A stretch of DNA of 64,000 nt, from contig CALZFC010000248.1 in the NCBI GenBank assembly GCA_945643635.1, positions 5,957,501 to 6,021,500 on the forward strand, in the 5' to 3' direction. Under the pieces are notes generated by a model that made no database searches, had not been told where the DNA came from, and was given only the letters and a program-made list of their open reading frames with translations. Source of the stretch: Allodiplogaster sudhausi. Taxonomy: Eukaryota > Nematoda > Chromadorea > Rhabditida > Diplogasteridae. Of this stretch, positions 11,151 to 23,607 are shown in pieces (the stretch's first letter is position 1; each line of letters begins with the position of its first letter). The translations under genes and the position numbers were made by a program.

Positions 11151-14060
11151 CTACCCAATGATGAGGCCGACGCCAAACTTGGCCTTGTTCTCGGTGTGGT
11201 TGACGAGGCCGGAGAGCGCGAACGTAAAGGGGAGTGCCTGCGAGAGTCGCTTCTCCAGAACGCCGCCCACCGTCCAGTTCGTGTCCACCGAAGCGCGCAT
11301 GCTTACGCCTTCTTCGGGCAGCGACGCGTGGTATGCCAGAGTTGCGACGCACTAAAATAGCGAAGGAGGCACACTAAAAATAGAAGACCCACTGTAAATT
11401 ATAAATTGAAGACTCAATACAAATCGGAAAACCTAGAAAAGAAAAAGCGCTAAAAATAAAAGACACGTAGATTCTGAATAAGCTCAGAGAAACGCATTTG
11501 GGAAAGAGAGGTAATCCGCGGACACACATTTCCACCGTATCCAAACATCTCTTTCCTGTCTGCGCAATTTCAGTGATATACTGTAGAATTGAGGTTACTG
11601 TACTCACGTCCTTATGGAGTCGATTCGCCTGAAACTCGACGCCAAACTCGAGATTCTCCGTCTGCTTGTGATAATAGGAGAAGTGTGACGTTTCCTTGCT
11701 CATCGTGGCTGCCGCCGTGAAGAAGTCTGCGCTGTAGCGAAGGCCGTAGGAGTGCAAGTTCATGGAACCGCCTGGAGGAGCAATACCGTAATCGTTATTT
11801 GGAAATACCGTAGTTTGCATCATTTGATTATCCAGCAGCAATCGGTAACTACTCTGTACTTATCGAATTGAAACACGAATCTCGATATAAAATGTATACT
11901 GTACTCTTGTTAGCAAATATCCATCGAGGATCAAAAATCTGTCCCTTTTTTTCTTTTCCCTTTCTCTCTCTCTCTCGCTCTCTCCCTCCCGCTCTCTCTC
12001 TCTCTCCCTCTCTCTTTCTCTCCTCGTCTAACCAGGAATGTTTGGTGAGTGGATCGAGACCAACTCCACGCCGGCGTCAATCTTCTTCGTGACGCGTTGC
12101 AGATAGGAGACCGCGGCGATGCCCGTGTTGCGAATGACGTCCGGACTGTTCACCGAGAGAGCGATCGTGTTGTGTGTGCCTCTGTGTGGTGACGAGTGGA
12201 TTTTATAATTATTATTCTCCTTTTTATTATATCCAAAAAAAGACTTTTAATAACTGCTTATTAAAATTATTTATCACTACTTTAAATTAAAAAAAACTTA
12301 TACATTCTTTCTATACAAGATTATTTAACATCATAATTATAACCGTGAAGAAAAAAGTAAAAATATCACAACTAAATCAACAAAACTTCCAGGTTTCTCC
12401 TGTAACTACTGCAAACTATGCGAATGACTCTGTTAATTTATGAGAGAGGGGGAGAATCCCTTCTCTTATGACGTATGAGTAAAAGCTAGCAGTAGTCATG
12501 TATCTATTCTTGAAATTACCCTCTGCATTTAATACTATTTATTACCTTCTCTACATCACTGGCTCTTAAATCAGTCATCCTGAGCCTTTTTGGCAAGGAG
12601 CCAAGTTTGTTTTTTTCCTCTTTTAAGAGCCTACTTTTTTTTCTTTTCCTTTATCCAACCTTCTCTCCAATATCACGCCTCCATCGATCGCATCCATTCT
12701 TGTCTGCGCAGTCAGGCGGATTCGATACCTTCAAGTGATGATCATAATTATACTGTAAAAAAAATGTTTTTTTTCACAAGAAGTCATTAAATAGTAGAGA
12801 ACCAAATTGCTATTTTTTTTCTAAGCATATTTAAAAAGACATACTGCCAAAAAAATTTTTTTGGACAAACAGGTTAAACTAAAAAAAAAAAAAGATACGG
12901 ATTCAAGATATAACAGGAATCAGCAGAAGAAGCAAAAAAAAAACATCAATTTGTATACGGTTCTTTACTTTTTTTTCTTAGCTACTTTCTCTTAAACGAT
13001 GTACGATATATTTCTAATCATATACGGTACTTTCCAATGGTAATAATATTGTAAGGTGAAATTTGAATCGTTTTTCTTCACGGACTTATGCATGAACTGA
13101 TGTATGAGCGTTCCCTGCGTCTGGCCGAGCGCATTCGTGTCGCCAATCAATACGGGAAAGGCCTAAAAATTAATAATTTTTTTTTCTTCGTATTTTTGTA
13201 TTTTTTTTTTTAGCCAAAACGATATCTTTCTTATTAAAGATGACTATTTCGTCATCAAAGCATATACAGGTAATGTTAAATCTATATCTTTAAAAATATA
13301 GGTATAATCAACCGAAAAGACAGGTAAACTGCTGGAAAGATGTTATATTTCATCATCGTAAAGGGGGGGGGGTTACGAGAATTAAGACAATCTAAATCGC
13401 ACCTCGGAATCGCTCTTTTGGCTCGTGCCCGCGTAGACAGCACCAAAGCGATAGCCGCTGTTCATGGAGGACATCGAGAGGGTGTGATTGATCTGGAACG
13501 GTGATTTCTTTTTGGAAATAAAAATAAAGGTTTAATTTTTTTTAAGGTTTAATTACTACTGCACAACACACTTTTGAGCTAATTTTAGTTGGAAAACCAA
13601 GCGTGAACCTAAAAAAAAAAGATAAAATATAAAAGATAGATAAACTAGTGACAGAATGCTGTTTTGGAACTAAATATATCCTTAATTGATAAATAACTAC
13701 TATACAGCAGATTTTAAGCGACTTTTTCCTGGAAAATCTAGCGTAAAACTAAACATAAAGGTTTTAAATGTAATTTTATATCGCCAGATTACTCCTGCAG
13801 AAACAAATACTAGGCGTATTTTTGTTGGATAATCAAGTCAAGATATAAAAAGGAAAAAATGGAGGGGGGAGTCAAAGGGTGAAACCATGGCCCACCTGGA
13901 AGTGGCTGGAGAGCCCCTTTTGCACCATGATCTTGGCGCCCTCGAAGCACATCGGGAAGACATCGGTCGTCTTCTTGTGCAGCTCATCGAAGGCGCCAAG
14001 TGGGGCGGCGGCGGAAGGCGCAGAAGCAGGAGGCTTTGCTGTGCAGCACGACTCCTCCAT
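11151..14060 (-). CDS. tomm-40: TOM40, mitochondrial outer-membrane import pore
   Basis: Six exons: 14060-13896, 13492-13403, 13162-13005, 12181-12033, 11771-11608, 11351-11151; 308 aa, close to nematode TOM40. Tom40 is the 19-strand beta-barrel channel of the TOM complex through which nuclear-encoded proteins enter mitochondria. Diagnostic segments in order: FPMCFEGAKIMVQKGLSSHF, NHTLSMSS...GYRFGAVYAGT, AFPVLIGD...IHQ, SVNSPDVIRNTGI, SYYHKQTENLEFGVEF, LPEEGVSMRASVDTNW and the terminal beta-signal KFGVGLIIG used by the SAM machinery. The end of exon 3 (TC/GTACAT) was chosen because it keeps frame and the strand following YYYHW; a donor at CATAA/GTCCGT also keeps frame but would lose about 27 residues. 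A TTTTCCAG about 30 bp upstream of the ATG is a candidate trans-splice acceptor. The wording of conserved segments is nearest to nematode TOM40 as I know it. Confidence 0.95.
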
Positions 14061-14714
14061 TGTCTTATTGCTGAGGTCGATGGATTCTCGGCTGGAAAAC
14101 AGGAGGAATTATAAAACTTTGCAAAAATAAAATTATATATGTGTAAACAAATCAAAAAGAGTTTAATTATTTGTTATAAGGGTAGTAATACTACACAGCA
14201 CAAACAAAAACCAAACAATCTGACGGCGAGGAAAAATCATAGCGCTGAGTATCGAAAACGACGGTCTTTGCAGTTTACTCCTAGCGTACCGTGAGTATTT
14301 TGAAAATTCATACAGAAATATCCTCCAAAAAATTAAAAGCAACCGAAATGATTCATGGATGAAAATTGTCCTAAAATTAATGGTAGATTAGGTGAAAACC
14401 GAATCGAGTCAAGCAGGAAATGCAGTACAATTGGAAGAACGGACTGTCTGTCGTACAGAGCGAACGAAAGAAACAACAGCATAAGCAAACTAAAATCATT
14501 GCAAAACTCCAGGAATTCAAAAATTACGTGAACATTTTGAAAATTAAAAGTAAACTTTAAAAGCGCAGAAGCACACCTGAACTTTAAACGCGCAAAGCAT
14601 TTATTCTTGCGCATAACTGATCTTCCGCGCGAAATTTCAGATCAGTAATCATACTCTCATTCCTTTCTTTTTCAATTTATATTGATATTGTTATGTTCTT
14701 TTCTCTTCCTATTT
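14061..14714. other. TOM40 5' flank
   Basis: AT-rich unique sequence upstream of TOM40. The TTTTCCAG at about 14092-14099 (minus-strand sense) is a candidate splice acceptor for a leader. I see no other gene. Confidence 0.4.
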
Positions 14715-14890
14715 TTTTCTTCGCTCACAACCGTTCTTCTCAATTAGTCCCCGAATTCCTGGAAAATCCGACTTACGCAATTTTCTTTTCACGATTTCGA
14801 TCAGTGTTGCTGCTTGTTCTTTACTCTTGTTCAGACTGCGTTTGATTTTATTACCCTTCTCTCTCTCCCTCTCTTTTATTCCTCTTCCCC
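14715..14890 (+). repeat. Dispersed repeat, copy 1 (with CT tail)
   Basis: A block around CCCCGAATTCCTGGAAAATC, continuing to a conserved ACGATTTCGATC, matches 20508-20680 over about 150 bp with moderate divergence. In both copies it runs straight into a CT-rich array (here about 14853-15025). This suggests an old transposed element whose 3' part is pyrimidine-rich. Confidence 0.6.
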
Positions 14891-14895
14891 GTCTA

Positions 14896-14931
<36 letters not shown>

Positions 14932-14981
14932 ACTTTCTCTCTTCATCTCTAAGTCACCTTTCTTGTCTCTGCTGTATCTGC

Positions 14982-15024
<43 letters not shown>

Positions 15025-15309
15025 TTCATCCGCCTCGTCATTTATAAAGGATGACTTCGCACTACTGTGCCTTCGTCGATCACAACGCTAGACAACACAA
15101 AAGGCATCTTTTTGACAGGTAAAACTTGATGTATGCGTCATGTATTCCATGGAGAAGAAGCAGGCGGCGTCAGGCGGAGAGACAAATAACGAAGGGAGAA
15201 AGATACATACATTCAGAGCGAGAGAGAGAGAGAGAGAGTGAGTGAGAGAGAGATGAAGAGAGAGAGAGAGAGAGGGAGGGAGAAAGAGAGAGAGAAAGAG
15301 AGGCATACA

Positions 15310-15447
15310 CAGGGATGTGCAAAACCAGGCCCGGCCCGCTGTCCCTGCGGGCCGGGCCGGGCCCTCGGGGCAAGCGGACCTTCAAAATCCGGCCCGGGCG
15401 CGCCAAATTAGCAACAGGCCGGGCTAGGCCCGCTTTGGACATCCCTG
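15310..15447. mobile_element. hAT-type MITE, 138 bp, with 8-bp target duplication
   Basis: The element starts CAGGGATGTGCAAA and ends TTTGGACATCCCTG, which are inverted repeats. It is bounded by perfect 8-bp direct repeats GGCATACA at 15302-15309 and 15448-15455. CAGGG-type termini and 8-bp duplications are hallmarks of the hAT superfamily. The interior is extremely GC-rich and made of GGCCCGGCC-like palindromes, with no coding capacity, so it must be mobilised by an autonomous relative elsewhere. A related unfilled site lies at about 15893-15945. Confidence 0.92.
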
Positions 15448-15448
15448 G

Positions 15449-15946
15449 GCATACATATAGTTATGTACTACTACAAGCTATACAATATGTAAAAACCATT
15501 TACACCTTTTAACGAGGTCCGTCCTCCTTGACGATAAAGAAAAGCCCAAAATGCATGAATAACGAAAACGAATGTCATAATAGAGAAATAAGCGAAAGCA
15601 AAACGCTTTGATTGAAATGTTCGGATTTAGAGAAAGTATGGAATGAAAATAAGCATTAGGCTATCGAAAATATTAGATACGAATGAGGACAATGAAAATC
15701 GAAGAGAGAGAGAAAGAGGGAGCGAGAGAGAGAGAGAAAGAGAGAGAGATAGAGAAAGAGGAGAGAGAAAGAGGAGAGAGAAAGAGAAAAAGGAGAGAGA
15801 GAAAGAGAGAGTGAGAGAGTGAGAGAGAGAGAGATGAGATAGCGCGCAACACATTGGAAAGTAGATAGCAAAGGGGGAAAGATACATGCAGAGAGATTCA
15901 TGCATATAAATAGTTATGTACTACTGCAAGCTATACATAAGTCCCT
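15449..15946. repeat. Local duplication flanking the hAT MITE
   Basis: The sequence following the MITE (GCATACATATAGTTATGTAC, continuing to CAAGCTATACA, 15449-15490) recurs at 15902-15942. In both copies it follows a GA array preceded by AAAGATACAT. The second copy is uninterrupted where the first carries the MITE, so the duplication predates the insertion. GA arrays lie at about 15217-15305 and 15700-15835. Confidence 0.75.
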
Positions 15947-16258
15947 CTACAATAGATATTGAATAGTTAATGGCCTTTTGCTATTAGGTCGATGGCTTGC
16001 TCGGTTGTCATTCCACCCTCTTGCGCTGTCCGTGGTCGGTTGTTCCTCCCTCTTTCCCATTGCTTTTCTTCCCTCTCTGCTATTGCTTGCTCGGTTGTCA
16101 TTCTTCCCTCTTTCCCATTGCTTGCTTGGTTGACTGCTCCCTCTTTCCCATCCCTTTATTCTCGTTCATCCACTTTTGCACGTTAACACTTTTCGCTTGC
16201 TCTTGCAGTACCCGACTTGGTTGTCGTCCGCGGCGCTCTTCCCCTCGCAAGGTGGGTG

Positions 16259-18153
16259 ATGGCGGCCACATCTCCAAGCATGTACGCCGAATCTATGTCG
16301 CAAGATCGTCGTCGTTCTTCTTCTCCTTCTCCTTCACCGCCTCACCATGTACGCCACGCTGTCATCATTCTCCTTTTTTATAATTATTATTATTTACAAT
16401 AAATGAAAAAATAAAAATAATTAAATAAATTAAAAAATATATATTATAAATGTTTGTTCAGGATCCGTCAGCCACGCTTGCTGATCCTCCGATCGCTTTC
16501 ATCCCGCGAATCAAGTGCTGGAGCACGCGCGAGCAGCACTGCTCGCCGTCTTTGAGCACGTCATTGACAACAACAGATCAGTTTGGAGGTACGCTGAGGG
16601 GTGCTAACGGTCGCGTCCAAATATTTCTGGGCCCGCTAGGCCAGAGATGTAATAAATCTCTCGTTTTCTCTCTCTTTCTCTCCCTCTGCCCTCTCTCTTC
16701 TCTCTCCCTCTCCCTCTGAATGTTGATTGAATGAATGTTGCCCCGCAACATTTTTGAGCCCAGACGGCTCTTCATGACTTTTTTCCAAGTTGTTCGAACT
16801 CTCATGTTCTTGTGCTTCGACGCTAAAACAAGCAGAACTCGGATTAGTTTTGCATGCAGAATAAGAAAATGCGAAGCGAACTGCTTCAAATTCTAGTATA
16901 CATGCTATGCATATTACATGTAATTTACAGCGAAATGCTGCGCTCTCTCTTTCTCTTAATCTCCCTCATTCTCTCTCTCCCCTTCTCTTTCTCATTCTTC
17001 AGGCGACATTTCTTCTTCGCGCGCGCCGCCCCTCTCACATAGTTCTCCACCTCCTTCTCCTTCTCCGAAGGCAGTCTCGCCCGCAGCAGATAAAGAGACG
17101 GCAGATGGGATGACGATACGGCTTCGGCAGGAGGCTACAAATGCGCGGTCAGTATTCTTCTTCTTCTTCCTCCACATGCACACAGGCGGCATCGAACCAT
17201 GGCCCTTTGTTTGCCAGACCAAGCCGCTAGCCATCAGACTACCTGGACAACCCTACAACCTAGATATACTTGACCATACCTATTATAGTCTTGTGCTCTC
17301 TTTTCGATATAATTGTATAATTTAAAAAAAATCTATAAAAAAAAACGTACGTATGCAGCAGTTAATTGTTTTTTTTTAAATTATAATACAGATGTTTGGG
17401 GTGCGTCTACTTGCGAGCAGAGGTGGGAATGGGCCCAAAATTTTTGGGCCAGCCCGGGCCGTCGGGCCCTAAGTCTCGGCCTTGCCCGGCCGGAAATTTC
17501 CTAGCCCTGAAATTTTGGGCCCGGCCCGTGGGCCCGTTAGATCCCGATTTTCAAAAATTCTGTGAAAAAAAGTCCAACGAGTTACAATGTGTTTTGAAAT
17601 TCAGAATTTTTCATGCTCGTGCTACGAACATTCATTTTAATGTATAGAAGTAAGAATTGTAGGTGGAAAAATGAACGAATGAAGAAAGTTTTGTACTTAT
17701 CAATGAAACCAGTCGTCCTAACTTTACGACATTGTGTGCTTATCGGGGCCAATCGGGCCTGCGGGCCGGCCCAAATTTTCTTGGGCTCGGCCCGCAGGCC
17801 CGATTGGGCCGGCCCATTCCCACCTCTGCTTGCGAGTAGCTAAGAAGATGCCTCATGTATTACACAATTTGACCAAAAAGCAATTGACTTGCGAAAAAAA
17901 ATCTGAACGAAAATCATTTGGCCAACAAATCGAGACACCATATATTACATACATATCAGTTCGTCCTCTGTGCCTGCCGGCAGCCCATGTGGAAGATGAT
18001 CCGCCACGCGCACTACCACCATCCCGTCAAGCGCTACAGCTGCGACTGCTGCGACTACGGCAGCAACGTCGTGTCCAACGTCGCCAGTCACCAAGCCAGC
18101 CAGCACAGCCACCGCCTCCACGGTCGGCCGATCAACATGGCGTCAGTCTCTCT

Positions 18154-18233
<80 letters not shown>

Positions 18234-18484
18234 GTTGCTAGTCTCGCTCTCTCTCTTTATTGCCTCAAACACGACCCGGCATACATAAGTATCCAACGTT
18301 TACTCACTTGTCGACAGCTCCTTCTCTGTAGTGTGCAAAAATATGTAAAAGATGAAACAAAGTGTAATAAAGCTATACAATGAGATCACAAAGGTTCTAT
18401 CGCAGAAATGCGGAGATGCAGACGGAGTGGCTCGAGCTGGTGAAGCGCTGCTTCCCCATTCCATTCCGCCCTTTCGTCGAGTGA
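16259..18484 (+). CDS. Small single C2H2 zinc-finger protein
   Basis: Five phase-consistent exons: 16259-16348, 16462-16588, 17003-17151, 17984-18141 and 18406-18484; 200 aa. Residues 1-120 are a Ser/Pro-rich disordered region. Exon 4 encodes a zinc finger: YSCDCCDYGSNVVSNVASHQ followed by further histidines, i.e. C-x2-C-x12-H and a second histidine a few residues on. The C-terminus is WLELVKRCFPIPFRPFVE. Finger plus a short W/CFP tail resembles a class of nematode nuclear zinc-finger proteins, so nucleic-acid binding is likely; I cannot name the orthologue. Exon 3 could instead end at GCG/GTCAGT, but that would break frame with exon 4, so TCA/GTATTC was chosen. The open frame continues 5' of the ATG to a TCTTGCAG at 16208, so translation may begin upstream. 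Intron 3 holds a hAT MITE and a tRNA-like sequence. Confidence 0.7.
17179..17248 (-). other. tRNA-like sequence (SINE head or tRNA pseudogene)
   Basis: On the minus strand a Pol III A-box (TAGTCTGATGG) and B-box (GGTTCGATGCC) lie at tRNA-like spacing. The stems do not pair well, so this is not a working tRNA. It sits in intron 3 of the zinc-finger gene. Confidence 0.5.
17418..17828. mobile_element. hAT-type MITE, 411 bp, with 8-bp target duplication
   Basis: The termini CAGAGGTGGGAATGGGCC and GGCCCATTCCCACCTCTG are exact inverted repeats. Perfect 8-bp direct repeats CTTGCGAG flank it at 17410-17417 and 17829-17836. Inside, GC-rich GGGCC/GGCCC palindromes at both ends enclose an AT-rich core of about 250 bp with no transposase. 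It is a non-autonomous hAT element in intron 3 of the zinc-finger gene, and the perfect duplications suggest a fairly recent insertion. Confidence 0.95.
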
Positions 18485-18587
18485 AACGAAGCCCATCGAC
18501 AAGCGTTCACTGCGCATCTGGCGAAAGATAAATAAGGAGGAGGTGAGCTCATGAGTGGTGGTTGCAAAAAGTCCACCAAACCCACAC

Positions 18588-18715
18588 ACTGTTGTGCGTG
18601 GGACCCTAATTTGGATGGGACCCTAATTTGGATGGGACCCTTTTGGATGGGACCCTAATTTGGATGGGACCCTATTTTGGATGGGACCCTAATTTGGGTG
18701 GGACAATTTCGCATG
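18588..18715. repeat. 17-bp minisatellite
   Basis: About six units of GGGACCCTAATTTGGAT with small indels (one lacks TAAT, one has TATT). It starts about 100 bp after the zinc-finger stop codon. Confidence 0.9.
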
Positions 18716-18964
18716 CGACCCTTGCATAGGCATTTATCCTTGGTTTGGCCTTTTCAAGCATTCATGAGTCTTCTTATTCTTTCTTTTTCTGGATTAATAC
18801 TACTATATTTTGACTTAGAAATCAATTGAGAAAGAAAGGTATCTCTCACTCTCTCTTTCTATCGAATTACAAGGATTTTCTCATGATCTCGCGGTTTCTA
18901 CTATGTCATGTATGGTTTTTCCAGGTTCATATATTAAATGGTGTAATAAATTATTATTAGGTTA

Positions 18965-19234
18965 ATGAGTAAGAGAGCGATTTTTTCACGGTGTTTTAGA
19001 GCAAGAAGGCTGAAGCTTCTACGAGCGGTGCGTGAACGGCGTTTTCTGAAGAATCAGAAAGCCACTTCATACGATGGGAATTATCCATTTCCTTATAAGG
19101 AATCTCATCGTTTAATTTATCAGAGCCATCGTGCTGTTTTGTTTAAATTATCCAAACGAACCTCTTCTCCTCTAGGAGATCATAGATTACTTCCCTCCTT
19201 TAAAGGAAGTATCCGGCGAATAATTATACAGTAG
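18965..19234 (+). CDS. Hypothetical basic ORF, 89 aa
   Basis: An uninterrupted ATG-to-TAG frame not made of simple repeat. The product is Arg/Lys-rich at the N-terminus (FRARRLKLLRAVRERRFLKN) and again at the end (SIRRIIIQ). A TTTTTCCAG about 40 bp upstream could be a splice acceptor. I recognise no domain. It could be a single- or last-exon gene, or a chance frame; its composition is less AT-biased than the flanks, which slightly favours coding. Confidence 0.3.
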   Translation: MSKRAIFSRCFRARRLKLLRAVRERRFLKNQKATSYDGNYPFPYKESHRLIYQSHRAVLFKLSKRTSSPLGDHRLLPSFKGSIRRIIIQ

Positions 19235-20209
19235 CGCTAGGGAGCCAGTTTGAATGCGCGCGCTCATAAAGTTGCCTGTCGCTCGGTCGAGAGAGCATGT
19301 GACATAGGAGGGCGGCTATGACCTACCGTAACCAATTCTCTACCCGCCAAATTTCACGTTACTATTACTCAGAAAGTAATGAAAGAAAATCGCTCAGATT
19401 TTCTGGATATATGTTTTACGCCAATATGAACTTATCCACACAAAACAAAACATAGGTTAATTATTCCCCGGATACCTCATTTAAGTTTGCTTGACTTTAA
19501 GGTCAACGTGTCTTGTTCAGAAGATATTCTCTCTTTTTTATATCATTTAATTCTCTTTGCTTAATCGTATAGTAGCATTAGATAAAAGCCATATTTACAC
19601 AAAGTTTCCTACCAAATTATTTTTATATACGTGGTAAATCGCTAGTCGATTGTTCTGTTTTATAATGTGATGTTTTGATGGGAGATTAAAAAGTGGAATA
19701 AAAGATTATATCTACTTGTGGTCACAATTCAAAAGTAATATTGAGTCATAATTCACTTGTGAAAAACAAAACACATTTACTGACGCCGGGTACTCTAGTA
19801 AAGAAGAACCTTTTCGCTAATAATGTTGAAATACTGCATTAATTTTTTTCATCTTGCCTGCAGAGGGAGCGGGAGAGAGAGAGAGATAGAGAGAGAGAGA
19901 AGTGTGAAATAGAGAGGGGAAATTCTTTATGGCTTCATAGCCACAGGCCGGAGGGTTTGAGAAAACTGGACGAGAGAGAGAGAGAATTAGAAATGAGTGA
20001 AAGTGAGATAGTGGGCGGTAAAAAGCCAAATTATACTCAGTTTGTCGTATAAACCCTAGCAGAAAATACATAAATATTACATTTGCATTGGAATTAACCG
20101 AAACTATTAATCTTTCAAGATTCAGGAATATGGCATTGAAAATTTTCCCTCGCTCTCTCTTTCTCTTTCAATTTGCCTACTCTTTCTCTATCTCTCTCCA
20201 CGTTTCTAC

Positions 20210-20243
<34 letters not shown>

Positions 20244-20965
20244 AATTTTGAAAAGGGGACCACGCATGGAGTATAAGGGGCCAAGACATGGAAAATTTAG
20301 CAACGTTTGGCCGCCTTTTAAAACGAGTCAGTGCCCCTTATTCACAGTTGTTGGGTAACCTTCGCAACATAACCGCGCCCCTGCCCTGCTCATCTTTGCC
20401 CCATAGCTTATCGTTTGAGTTCATTTTCTAATCAAATTATTTTATTCTCCTAGTTACATACATCAATTCACATGATTATATTCTTTTCTTTTTCTATGTA
20501 ACATTACGATTTTTTCTTCTCAAATAGTGCCCGACTTCCTGGAAAATTCGGCTTATGTAATTTTTTCCATGATTTCGATCTACGTTTCCGCTTGTCACGA
20601 AATCTCTCGTTCCGTTTACTTTTTATTTCACCACCCTTCTCTCTCTTTTATTCTTCTTCTCCGCGACCTATCCTCTCTCTCACTCTCTCACTCTCTCTCT
20701 CTCTCGCTCTCTCTCTTTTTCTCTCTCTCATTCTCTCACTCTCTCTCGCTCTCTCTCTCTCTCTCTTTTTCTCTCCCTCACTCTCTCTCCTTCTGTCTCT
20801 TTCTCTGCTTCGTATGATTCCTTCCCTCTCAACGCGCAAAGACAATGGCAGTGAAGAAGCTCGAACAAGTGTCAAGAGGCTCGAGAATCTGAAAAAGATA
20901 AAGAGGAGAAGCTGACCTGTCGGCTGTTTCTTTCTAACTCTCTCTCTCTCTCTCTTTCTCTCTCT

Positions 20966-21006
<41 letters not shown>

Positions 21007-21581
21007 CTCTCTCTCTCCCTACTTCCCTCTCTCGCTGTCTATCTCTCTTCTCGTCTACTTTTTATTTACCCTCATTTCTGAATTTCCCACTTCCCGTGCA
21101 ACCTTTCTGTGGGATGCAGCGGTCGTGCGATTCGACGGCGGAAGCAAACACGAAAAAGATGTAAACTGGATATCTTACTATCTTTTAAATTACATCGTGA
21201 GTTTTCACAAAAAAAAATATATATACATATGTATTTATTTATTTATTTATTTATAAAAATAGTCGATATATTTATATAAAAAGCACTCTAATTATTTCTT
21301 TCCTCCTTTGTCACGCCAATTTCTTCATCAACTCTCAGGAGAACCCACCCGCGCCACAGAAAGCGAGAGGAGGAAGGAAGCCAGGAATGGAAATACGATA
21401 GCTCGCTAAGGGTGTAATGAGACTGTAAAAGCATCCACTTTCGCCTCTCTCTCTCTCTCTATCTCTCTCTCTTTCTCCTCTTTCTCTTTCTCGCGCGCTC
21501 TCTCTCTCTCTCTCTCTCTCATTTCGCTTTCTCTCTATCTCTTTCTGTGACCCTTTTCTCTCTTCTCACTCACTGTTACTA

Positions 21582-21626
<45 letters not shown>

Positions 21627-22278
21627 TTCTTCTCTCCCTCACAACCTACGTGTCAACTAATGTTTACCAGGTAAAGCATCGTACTGTTTCACTAGCCCGG
21701 CTCCTCGTCACTACAAGGAACTAACATTATGCAACGAACTCTGTATTCCCAGTTTTGTTAATTAATTTCCCTTAATAATGCGAACATTATGCCATTTGAA
21801 TTCTCATAACAATTGTATTGCTTTTTTTCTTAAATGTAATTATATAAAAAAAATTATTTTTTAAATTTATTAATTCATTAATTGTTATTCTCCTTTTACA
21901 TGGTCATCAATCTGAAGATCTAGACCATTTCTCTCTCTCTTTTATGGCGGTAACTTCTTTGATCTCAGACAATGCTCACAGTGTCTTCAAACAAGCTCTG
22001 CCTCTTCTTCTTCTTCTTTTTCTTTTTCTGATAGCCTCTGGATAACCATGGATTCTCTTTGGTGTCCCTCTGACCAGAGGAACAACAAGAGGAGCTCTCT
22101 TTGTCCATTCTCCAGAGTGATCTTCCTTACAACTCGCTCTCTTTCTCTCTCTATCTCTTTCTCTCTCTCTCTCACTCCCTCTCGCTGCCGCTCTCTCTCT
22201 CTCTCTCACTCTGAACCTAAACCTTTCTCTCTCTCTCACTCTCTCTCTCTCTATCTCTCTCTCTGTTTCTCTCTCTCA

Positions 22279-22309
<31 letters not shown>

Positions 22310-23561
22310 TCTGAACCTATCTCTCTCAATCATTGTTATTTCTAGAGTCTGTTTTGCTTTTGTTTTTTTTCTGTCTCTCTCCAAGTCCACTCTTGATTCT
22401 TTTTTCCCTTTGAAGCTTAAGCAAGCTTTTCGCATCGGGCCACGCGCGACTCAGAAGACAGACTCGGTTTGCTCTATGCTTCAGATAGTTTTCTCACTCA
22501 CTCTCTCTCTCTCTCTCTCTCTCTCTTTCCTCATCTCCCTATCTCCTTCTCTCTCTCTCTCTCTCTCTCGCTCTCTCTCACCAGAGCCATCTTGGACTTC
22601 TTCTTGTCTTTTGCATTGCACTTGCGCCTGTTTGAGCATTGGGAGGAAGATTCACAAGAGAGAGAGAGAGAGAGAGTGAGAGAGTGAGAGAGAGAGAGGC
22701 AAAGAGGAAGGGAAGAGAGTGAGAGAGAAAACATCTTGTTTCGCAGTAGAGAACGATAGAGAGAGAGAAAGAGAGAGGGCAACCAGAAGCAGTGAGGAGT
22801 TGTGCTTCGAGGAGCTGATTCCTCACTTCTGTATAAGAGTGCAACCTGAGGGAGAGAGAGTGAGAGAGAGAGAGAGAGAAAGGGACAGAGAACGACAGAA
22901 TCAGACATAGAGAGGAAAGTGAACCAACGAGATGAGAAAAGACAAAGAGACAGACAGAAGCCGCCAGCTTGTCTAACAGCGTCCCCAGGTCGTACTCACT
23001 GTTCTCTCGCACTCTCTCTCGCTCTCTCTCACTCGGTTTCTTTCCCTCGCACTCTCTCTCTCGCTCTCTCTTACCGATGACCCTGGGCATATTCACTGTG
23101 CGTTCTTCTCCTTCTCTCCCTCCCCAACTCCCGGCCGCCCATACCCACAGTTCAGTCCAGCCAGCTAGTTCACGTGTGTCAACTGATAGTCAGCCGGGTC
23201 ACTTTCCATTGTCTCCCTTTCTGCCTGTCTGTCTCTCACTTTGTCTCGGTCTCTCTGTCCCTTTCTCTCTGTTCTCTCTATCCCTCTCTCTCTCTCTTTC
23301 TCTCTCTGTTCTCTTTATCCTCTCTCTCTCCCTCTCTGTTCTCTTTATCCTATCTCTCTCTCCCTCTCTCTCTCTCTCGGCCACTGTCTCTCTCCCACTC
23401 CGTTCACTCAGAGTATTCGAGAGCTGTCCTTGTGTATGGTCTTGTCGGAAGATCAGTTCCGCTTGGTCAGATGCAAGTTATTCTCTGCGGCAGAGATAAA
23501 TATCGCCGATATCACTTTCCCTAACACCTTCTTCCGCACCTCTCTGTCTTTCTTTCCATCA

Positions 23562-23607
<46 letters not shown>

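Noticed and set aside
13086..13162. Shorter TOM40 exon 3 ending at CATAA/GTCCGT
   Set aside because: It keeps frame but removes a conserved strand and gives a protein about 27 residues too short; the longer exon to 13005 fits the family better.
17179..17248. Functional tRNA gene
   Set aside because: Pol III boxes are present but the acceptor and T stems do not pair and no clear anticodon arm forms. The same holds at 62889-62958.
23405..23540. Possible exon on the + strand
   Set aside because: Open in two frames with a fair acceptor, but no donor of matching phase and no recognisable family.
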